From the NCBI GenBank assembly GCA_029851415.1, contig CM056743.1:120310305-120374304 (forward strand): 64,000 bases of DNA. The letters run 5' to 3'. The position numbers and the translations under genes were made by a program. The stretch's first letter is position 1, and every line of letters starts with the position of its first letter. The notes beneath the pieces were generated by a model. It searched no databases. It saw only the letters and a list, made by a program, of their open reading frames with translations, and was not told the DNA's origin. Below are positions 55,869-64,000 of the stretch, piece after piece. Source of the DNA: Eretmocerus hayati. Its lineage: Eukaryota; Arthropoda; Insecta; Hymenoptera; Aphelinidae.

Positions 55869-57650
55869 TCTTATATTATTAATGGATAACTTCGATATTC
55901 GAGATTCGAGGCGTTCCGATCGAGATTTCGCGCGCCACTTACGAGTCGTCTCAATGTGTGTTGCTGCGGATTAATGAATTTGTAATATTTGAATGTATTT
56001 ACAGGTGGATCAATATAGTTGGAAGAATTCAATTACGCGATCTACATAGCCGAACTATTATATCTGTTGATTATTTCCAATTTATCGAAAGAAAAAAAAA
56101 CGATGAATTTCAAGCATCTGAATTCTGAACTCATCGTTCTATCCAGTTCTGTCTGCTTCGTTGTCAACATTGAGCAGGTGATCGTCGCGCCTGCGCATTA
56201 TATCGGGTTTTATTACACCTGCATGTATTAATCGGATCGCTCCTAAATGAGTGATAGGAAAGTAGATTGCTGCTTGACCGACAACCGAAATATCGGATAT
56301 CCCGTGTAACAATGAGGTTAATGCTAATCATTTGAAGATTTATTTTCTGATATTTAATTCATCGTCCTTCAACGATCGAAAAGATCTCAGGAACGCTTAT
56401 CTAAATTCTCAAAATGATTCATACCCACTTCGAAGTTGGATCTATACTGTTTTTTGATTGGGCTAGATTAATTAGAATTTTTTTCGTCAATGATGAATGT
56501 TTCAACATAAGTCTTAAATTGCATGTATAAAATTTTGTGATTGTGATAGATCAACTAAAATTCTCTTTGTGAATGTTGAATATCCTTACATCATTTTTAA
56601 AAAAGTTTTTAGTATGTGAATATAATTCTTCAAATTCTAATGCGTGAAACAATTCTTCAGTTGGTGGATGGCACTGAATTGGACCGAAAAAATTGGGAAA
56701 TTTTTCATTCGTGAATAATATATTTTTTCGAATTATAGGAGATTCTATAACTTTCTCATTTCTGGATTCAAGTTCTAATGCGTAAAACAACTCTTCAGTT
56801 GGTAGATGGCACTGAATTGGACCGAAAGGATTGGGAAATTTTTTAATTGGGAATAATGTATTTTTTCAAAGTGTTGCAGGTTCAATAACTTTCTCATTTC
56901 TGGATGATCGATTGAATTTCAGATAATCAATCGAAATTTTTCCATTTGTGGACTAAAAAAAATTTCTACAGAAGCATTCAAGAAATTCTTGCTTTACAAA
57001 GGCTGATTTGCTGATCTTTGTGCATATCTTTGAAAAATATTTCCTCCTTCTCTTTTATAGCCGACTTAGAGTAGAAGAAAGAGGAGGAGAGAAATATGTC
57101 TCCATCGAAGAATGAATAAAAACCTTTGAAAATCTCGATCGAATTGGAAACCCACATATTTCACGTAAAAATTGAAATGGTCATGCACGAGCGTTGCATA
57201 AATTTGAATCATTGACTTCGGATTTGAGCTCAATTCTCCAGTTCTCAAAATGATCTTCGTTCCTTGATGGTCACCCTCAATGATATTCTATAAAAACTGG
57301 ATAGTTTTTTGACCCCACACCATACGGGTGGCTGAACCATGCGCGCGTAGCGCGCGCACTTCGTAGATCGAATAGTTTTTTGAGATTATTCGAAAAATCC
57401 CTCAGACAGTCGTGAATTTTTGAACCAGCAATCCATAACTTTAGATTACGAGGCATGTTAGATAGATAAACATATAGATGGATGACATTTCCATTCCATA
57501 TTCTTTTACTATATCATATTTGCTTCTTTCTGGTACCATATATACCTGCATAATTTTTTTTTTTCGAACACAATAGCCTTTTGTCGTATGTTCCAGAATT
57601 TTAAGCCATCGTAACCATCCGCGCGCAACGCGCGCGTTTTAGAGTTCTAG
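55869..57650 (+). mobile_element. non-autonomous Helitron, 1782 bp
   Basis: It begins TC (TCTTATATTATTAATGG) right after a host A and ends CTAG right before a host T, with no target duplication. A GCGCGCAACGCGCGC hairpin lies about 10 bases before the CTAG, as expected of Helitron 3' ends. Retroelement coding sequence continues on both sides at the A/T junction in the same frame, apart from one TGA next to it. No Rep/helicase is encoded. Confidence 0.88.
56632..56904. repeat. two tandem copies of a 137-bp unit inside the Helitron
   Basis: The unit contains TCTAATGCGTRAAACAA, TGGCACTGAATTGGACCG and AACTTTCTCATTTCTGGAT, and occurs at about 56632-56768 and 56769-56904 with roughly 10-15 percent difference. 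Confidence 0.8.
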
Positions 57651-58350
57651 TTTCATTTATGTAGCGTATGGAGATACTGGTGGGACCAACGTTCCCAAAG
57701 TTGTTGGACTATTTGTGTGATGATCTTCCAGCGTCGTAGAGGTGACACTTCGTCATTGGTAACTCTGTCCTTGACTATTAGGAGGGATGGCTCTCCTATC
57801 AGGAAATGGGCAGGTGTGAGAGCTTCTAGATCAGAAGGGTCATTGCTGAGGGGCATGAGAGGCCGAGAGTTGAGGCATGCCTCCACTTGATCGAGGACGG
57901 TTGTGAATTCCTCAAAGGTGAGTATTGTTTCTCCCACTACCCTCTTTAGGTGATGTTTCACTGCCTTAACCCCCGCTTCCCAAATTTCTCCAAAATGTGG
58001 GGCGAATGGTGGATTAAAACGCCACTTTGTCCCCAAATTGCTAAGGGATTGGGAAATGAAATTGGAGTAGGGCGAATTTTTGATGAACATTTTTCTAAGT
58101 TCGGCATCTGCTCCTACCAAATTCTGACCTTGATCACTTATGAGAAGCTCACAAGGTCCTCGTCTTGCCGGGAATCTGTCGAACGCGGCTAGATACGATT
58201 CTGTAGTGTAATCGGAGACAGCCCCAAGGTGAATTGCTTTTGTGCCAAGACAAATGAAAATAATGAAATAACCCTTATAGGAAATTTGTCCGCGAATGCG
58301 TGAAGCTAGCAACTTAAATGGACCTGCGTAATCTACACCTGATTTCTTAA
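57651..58350 (-). pseudogene. BEL integrase catalytic core (fragment)
   Basis: The reading frame starts within SGVDYAGPF (first catalytic Asp region), then ISDQGQNLVG (second Asp) and APHFGEIWEAGVKAVK (Glu). It ends in the conserved RWKIITQIVQQLWERWSHQY segment just before a TGA and the Helitron junction. The N-terminal part of integrase lies across the two TTAA insertions at 61101 and beyond. Confidence 0.9.
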
Positions 58351-59424
58351 GGGGATGTCGGATACCGACCTGCAGATCCCTGTAAAACTTCCAACATTCG
58401 GAGATTCGAAACCATTCTCTGAATACTGAATCAATCCATACCAAGTTACATCCAGAGTAAGAGGGTCACCGGTAGAATCGGCGTTGACTATCAATTTTGG
58501 GATTGGATCAGTACATCCCAAAATATCTGGCTTCGAAGTTTACACACAGTAAGGTTGTGCAACTTATATCTGTTTTCATTAGAGATACAGCCTTCTGTGG
58601 GCACGGATCATAGTCATCGCCGATTTGTAAGACTCATACAAATCAAACGTGACCCCAACATACGCATTCAGAGAAGAAACCACTGAATCGTTTCGAATCT
58701 CGTGTGACAAAATACCCCAACTCCAAGTAGTCGGTGGCCGACCGGCAGCAATTCTAGCAGAACAACATTTATGCTACCAATCGCTGCAGCCGGCAACCGC
58801 GGGGCAGCTGGTGGTCAGCTACTCGTGGCTGTTCGCATGTTTGGCTTGAAGCGAAGTTGAGCGTCCATCGCGTGCGATGATGTTAGTGCCGTTATTTTGT
58901 AATGTTTCATGTATTTCAGATTTCAGAGAGTGGTTTTACTTTTGTGTTCGCGGCAACTTCGATTTTCCGGAATTTCGTGATGGAGATGTTTTTTGAGGTC
59001 CCCAGCGCTAGAGGTCCTTGTTTATGGTTGTCAATAGTGGTTATGGATATGGTGCAGAAGCAGCAGGCAAAGATATATGGGCTCTTCCATCTGTTTGCCA
59101 GCTCAATGTGAAATAGAAAAATATCTTCATGACAAAATTCCGGAAAATGGAATTTGCACGAGGATAACAGCAAAACAACCACATTCTAAAATTTGTGATA
59201 CATGAAACATCACAAAATAGTTGCAAAGGTTTTGCGACAGCATCGCGCGCGATGGAGCGTGATGGAGCGCTTGATGAGTTTATTGTCAAGTTTCTATTCT
59301 GCTATCGGAGATTGCTGCCGGGCGGCCACCGACTGCCATGCACTGAGTCATGACCGGCTGAGTCGTCACGAGCACGAGCTTCGCAAGAATCCCAGTAGAG
59401 GCGCTGGGGAACTCCGACATCCCC
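58351..59424. mobile_element. TTAA-flanked foldback element A, 1074 bp
   Basis: The ends GGGGATGTCGGA and TCCGACATCCCC are flanked by TTAA (58347-58350, 59425-59428), a piggyBac-type target. The whole element is an imperfect palindrome: ATGTTTCATGTATTTCAGA near 58903 pairs with sequence near 59195, and GTCGGTGGCCGACCGGCAGC pairs near 59320. No transposase is encoded. Confidence 0.85.
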
Positions 59425-59428
59425 TTAA

Positions 59429-61096
59429 GGTATGACTCTGGTGGTTTTGGACCGAAAAATCGATTTTTCAAAATTTTTTCGATTATATTCTTTGAACTAT
59501 TTTGTAATGATATCAACAGCTTCCGAGCCGGTATTCATGTTATTTTCTCCTCAACGAGTGACTTTCGATGTACGAATTAACATCAAAAGGAGGTTGGTTT
59601 CACTATCTCCTCCAAACTATCAATTTCAAAGTTCCCGGTTGACGGCCATCTTGTATCTTGAGGGTCCCTATATGATTCATAAGTGTTTCTGATCGTAAAC
59701 TGCTTATTGTAGAAGTGACTAGTGGTACTTTGACAGATGGGAGATGAGAAGAATGGATCACATCAGAAAATCATCAATGCACATCAATGGAAATAATTCT
59801 CTCAATATTCCAACTCAACTTTGATGCTACTGTTATTGAAGATGCTAGATCTTCTCTTGCCCACCCCACGACTGATCTCCCTTCATATTCAACTATACGA
59901 AAACTTTCTTACAAGATTGAAGATAATTCATGGAGAAGTATTGGGGGAAGAGTGATAATTCCAGTGCATCAAACTCAATATAGATGGATAGTATGAACTT
60001 ATGCAGCTATCGGTCTTGATTATCCTCATATATGGCATTATAAGTGTGATGTGTTCTGAGTTGGAATAGTGGTCTTTACGCTATTTGGTGAGATACTATA
60101 GATACTGCCAAGAATGACTCCCAGTGATTGAAGTAGGGATCAAAGTGCACTCCAACCTCAGAACATGATAAAAGCTCTTCTTCGAAGATATTCTGATCTG
60201 TTCCTAATTGTGTATCAACAGAGTCATGGATGAGAGAAGTTGAAATTTGAATGGACCACTTGATCAGTTCATGAAGATCAGAACCAATGATCAGGCTGTG
60301 TTCACCTGAATATTGTGGTCATGAAGGAATTAATGTGATGCCGTCAGCTGAATTTATGATTTTTCAATAACTTGTCATTAGGGATCAAGCCTTTTGTGTG
60401 ATGATAATACATCCAAAGTCTACAGTCTGGCATACTTGTTTACTTTCTTTCTGGCTTCTCTATTGGTAAAGAAATCATAGCAAACCAGAGGAACCATTCA
60501 AGATCCAAGATGGGAGCAGCTAGTATCATCATATGGCTTTACCCGCTCATTTTGGAAAAAGCCCCTTTTCTCACACAATGATTTTCCAACCTTGAAAAGT
60601 TTTTGTGCGCATCAGATCTTAATGAACATGGCTCAACTTTTTTTTACACATTATTTGAAGTATTTGAAATAGAAGTTACTTACTCTGCTAAAAGGATTGA
60701 CAACCCTGAATATATGTGCAGAACTTGAGTGCAGTAAAATGAGTGTTTCTCATTGTTTTTCAGGCTTGGAATTCTAGTATGAAAAGAGTCCCTTGCCAAT
60801 ATTAGGAGAAGCATTGTATCGCTTGCAAAATAAGTAACTTTTGTCGGATATGCTCTGTACTATATGAGAAAAAAAGGCCTTCTCTCTAGTCGATAACTGT
60901 TTGCGCACAAAAAATTTCTTGTAACAATCATTTTCCTTGATTAAAAATGACAAAATACGGATTAGTCGGCCATAACTAGACCAAATGAGCTGAAAATCAC
61001 TCAAACTTCATTTTTTATATAGGTCTTGATGCTGGGTAAGTATGGAAGTCATAGCTTCCAAAATAAAAAAAAACTTGAAACCACCAGAGTCATACC
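59429..61096. mobile_element. TTAA-flanked element B, 1668 bp
   Basis: Perfect 19-bp inverted ends, GGTATGACTCTGGTGGTTT and its complement, are flanked by TTAA (59425-59428, 61097-61100). It shares the left TTAA with element A. The interior is AT-rich with only short open frames and no recognised transposase. Confidence 0.85.
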
Positions 61097-62035
61097 TTAA
61101 ATGGGCGCGTAGGCAGTACCCGTTCTTGAGGTAGAGCTGCCATCATTTGATACTGCGGAGTAGCTCTGTATCTTTGACAACTGGTGCAATTATCAATAAT
61201 AACTTTCACTGCACTTTTCCCTCGAATAATCCAGAACATTTGTCTGCTAGTAGAAAGAGTCAGTTGAGTACCACCGTGCAACGTGATGTGATGAAAATAT
61301 CTAATCAAGAGCTCCGTCAGAGTAGATTTTGTAGGTAAGATAACAGGAAATTTCTCATCGTCACATAGATCTGAATTTTTGATTCTGCTACCTACTCTCA
61401 ACAAATCGTCCTTTAGCACGGGGTTCAAGGATTTTAAGGCATTTGCTTTAGGTAGAATTTTACCTTCTTGCAGCATTTTATATTCAAATGGAAAATAAGC
61501 TAACTGAGTAAGATAGCTCATGACAAGTTTAGCGTGGCGAATTTCACTGCTGTCTATGAGCTGATCTGAACGAACAGGAAACTTGCTAATAACGCATGAG
61601 ACTTTGTCTTTGAGAGACGTTCTATTCACGATTCTCGAAATAAATCTCATAATATATACAGTGATTCTAATCAGTTTGGTAAAAGAGGAGTACCGTTTCA
61701 TCAGATCCGAAATTTGAATCTTTGGAGTCTCTGAAGTTATGGTATTCACAGATACTTGAATGTTTTCATTAGTCGACTTCTCTGGATTGGTGGAAAAATT
61801 CAAATCGACATAACCTGTTAGACTCCAATCGCGATTGTGTTTTCGCAAGTCGGCCCCCCCCCCCCCACCACAGACGATTCGAGACGAGTTCATTCCCCAA
61901 ACACCCTCTAGAAGCAACATCTGCAGGGTTTTTCGACGATTTGATGTAGTGCCAAATGGCAGTGGGAATCAGAGTCTTAATTTCAGCACACGTATTGGCA
62001 ACTAAAACTGGCCACTTAGAAGGGTGCTCATGAAT
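61097..62035 (-). pseudogene. BEL RNase H end and integrase zinc-binding part (fragment)
   Basis: Visible on the minus strand are a segment ending IWHYIKSSKNPADVASRG (RNase H end) and a Gly run caused by a C tract at 61855-61866 that probably marks a frameshift. After these comes the integrase HHCC region with HHITLHGG and CTSCQRYRA. It ends at the TTAA where element B begins. Confidence 0.85.
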
Positions 62036-62435
62036 TCAGTGCAATACTACTTTTGAATCGCAGTGCACATGAATCGACAAATTATCAAATTTGAGCTTTG
62101 ATGCAAATCGATTGAGAAGCTGGGCGACTGTCAAAGCGCCGAATAGTTCCAATTTCGGGATCGAGGGGATTTTTATGGGTGCAACTTTTGATTTAGCACC
62201 CAGCAAGGTGACTTTACAGTCATTATCTAGAACTCGTAGGTATACAACCACTGCATACGCTATCTTGGAAGCGCCGGAATAACCATGTAGCTCGTATTTT
62301 TGAGCGTTTTTTTGTTATACCCGAGTGACGTGGGATTTGCCAGTCTAAAAGGTGAGTCAAGGAAGAATACCATTGCTCAAATTTTTTGGTGAATTCATCC
62401 GGTAGTACCTGGTCCCAAGGTACACTTTTATCCAC
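62036..62435 (-). pseudogene. BEL RNase H-like segment (frameshifted)
   Basis: DKSVPWDQVLPDEFTKKFEQ and, in another frame, IPKLELFGALTVAQLLNR with HVHCDSKVVLH belong to the linker and RNase H of BEL pol. Two frame changes (near 62430 and 62250) and a stop separate the parts. Confidence 0.8.
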
Positions 62436-64000
62436 AGCAGCTGCATGAAATTTTTACCGGTGATGATCACCGGAGTTATCCAGCCCAGTGGGTCAAAGAT
62501 CCTAGCAATTTTGGAAAGTACAATACGCTTTGTCAGCGGAACCGTCAAAGGGTCAATTGACAATTGGAATTTGAAAATGTCATTAGCGGGACACCAACTT
62601 ATACCGAGTACTGAGAACAAAGAGTCCTCTTGCAAAGGGTCGTCCGCAGCTAATATGTTCCTTGGTAATTTGTCGATGAGTTCGGGGGTGTTTGAGAGCC
62701 ATTTTCTCAACTGAAACCCACCAGATTTTAGGAGCTTAGTTGTATCCGATTGCTTAGTCAAAATTTCCTCAATCGAGAAGCCACCAGATACTACGTCATC
62801 CATGTAGCTCTTTTCATTGATTTCTTCGATAGCGCTCGGAAAATGTTCACCTTCATCTTTGACCAACTGTTTAAGTGTCATAATGGCTAAAAAGGGACTA
62901 CTCGTATAGCCAAATGTCAGTACGGTCAACAAAAGTTTCATTATTGCATCACTGGGGTGCTTTCGCCACAGAATAGTTTGGAGGTGTTGATCCTCTGGAT
63001 GGACGCCAATTTGTAAAAACATTTGTTTTATATCCGCCACAAAAGCATGAGAATACTTACGCCATTGGGTACATAAATCAACTAATTCAGGTAGCAAATT
63101 CGGACCTGAATAGAGATAGTCATTGAGCGAGTAACCCTTATCAGTGATCATTGAAGCATTGGAGACTGTTCTCACTGGAGTTGTCGAGCTATTCTCTTTG
63201 ATAACTCCGTGATGAGGTAAAAATTAGAATTGATCATCAGGGATACTGTTAGTGAATATTGGGCGCACGAAACCTTGCGATAAGTAATCTCGCATTGATT
63301 TGACATACGCGTTCTTGAATTCAGGATTCTTTGCAAACTTCTTTTCCAGGCTTAGAATAACTCGAAGTGCTTTGGAGTAAGAATCTCCTAGAATACCTGA
63401 CTCTGGGAAGTTGGGTTTCCGTGGAAGTTTGACAATATATTTGCCGGTTTCTGTGTGACTCACATTATTATTGTGATGTTCAACACATTTTTGTTCATCA
63501 TCCGACAAGAAACGTTCCTTTGGAATCTCCTCGCGATCGAAAAACGAACGGAGAATTTCATTGAGTTGAGAATCAGTGTCATTAAGACACAAATTTATTG
63601 TTGGTCGCGACGATTTTTGAGACATCGAAGAACCAGAAACTATCCAGCCGAAATGCGATTTCATAGCTATAGGAGCATCGCCCTTTCGGATCTTACGTAA
63701 ACCTTGTTGTATGATTTGTGCGCGGATCTGAGCACTAAGTAACATATCAACAACACCAGGTTTATTAAAATTAGGGTCTGCTAAGCGCAGCTTCTTCATA
63801 TGTTTCCAATCCCCATTGAATAGAGAGTTGGGTTGATATTGGGTAACCTTAGGAATCACGTAAGCTGACACTTTACATTTTTTATCGGAAGTAAAGCGAG
63901 GTCTTATAGTCACCTCCACTACGTTTTTGCATACAGGGCCACTTTTACCGACAACTGTCGTAGTAGGTACCATAACGGGTTTTTTTTTAACCGAAGTAAT
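62357..64000 (-). pseudogene. BEL protease-like and reverse transcriptase region
   Basis: The frame is open from the right window edge to a TAA at 63224, and again to 62357. The first part has the DUF1758-type aspartic protease end (LADPNFNKPGVVDMLLS and HFGWIVSG). The second carries the palm of reverse transcriptase, with FVADIKQMFLQI (first Asp motif) and SYMDDVVSG (YMDD-type catalytic pair). The single TAA interrupts a conserved motif just before LPHHGV, so the copy is dead. Confidence 0.9.

Larger units (their letters stand above)
53398..64000 (-). mobile_element. decayed BEL/Pao LTR retrotransposon, 3' part, with four insertions
   Basis: From the right edge leftward come protease-like, reverse transcriptase, RNase H, integrase and C-terminal pol pieces, then an LTR at 55640-53398. 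The gag and 5' LTR lie outside the window. The element is broken by premature stops, frameshifts and insertions at 61096-59429, 59424-58351, 57650-55869 and 55324-53578. Pol homology resumes on the other side of each insertion, so the insertions post-date the retroelement. It cannot encode a complete polyprotein. Confidence 0.9.

Noticed and set aside
55870..57656. Reading the insertion in the BEL C-terminal domain as a 4-bp (TTAT) target duplication
   Set aside because: There are no inverted ends. The TC start, CTAG end, 3' hairpin and A/T junction fit a Helitron better.

Overview
The window is eukaryotic nuclear DNA. Genes carry short spliced exons with GT/AG junctions, the background is AT-rich, and much of the sequence is mobile elements. 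A MEK gene (Dsor1 type), an ionotropic-receptor-like exon, a Na/K-pump paralog and a BEL/Pao retroelement together point to an insect. Hymenoptera is my best guess, but nothing in the window proves the order.

Layout. 1-8.9 kb: a gag-like ORF with one LTR, then several inverted-repeat elements. 8.9-17.9 kb: an eight-exon MEK gene on the plus strand. Its 5-kb fourth intron holds a complete five-exon P-type ATPase gene (Na+/K+-ATPase alpha family) on the minus strand. 18-25 kb: intergenic DNA, a MITE, and a Tigger-like element holding a 5S rRNA-derived piece. 25.0-32.8 kb: a minus-strand gene joining an RNA-recognition motif, an F-box and leucine-rich repeats, with large palindromic elements in two introns. 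33.3-38.1 kb: a possible tiny two-exon gene, a TA-flanked element, unusual hairpins, and the C-terminal exon of an ionotropic receptor. 38-53.4 kb: almost only inverted-repeat elements, including a 9.3-kb TIR-bounded block that appears inserted in the exact centre of a palindrome, and arrays of small hairpins built on GTGCGCAAATG. 53.4-64 kb: a decayed BEL/Pao element running off the right edge on the minus strand. It is broken by a Helitron, two abutting TTAA-flanked elements and an element inserted in its LTR.

Functionally the host genes are separate: a MAP-kinase-cascade kinase, a cation pump, a probable ubiquitin-ligase adaptor with RNA-binding capacity, and a chemoreceptor fragment. The outstanding features are the antisense nested pump with altered ion-site residues and the density of long, nearly perfect inverted repeats. 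Joins of exons were checked by phase: MEK gives 444 codons plus stop, the pump 1022 plus stop, and the RRM/F-box/LRR gene 614 plus stop, all without a frame break.
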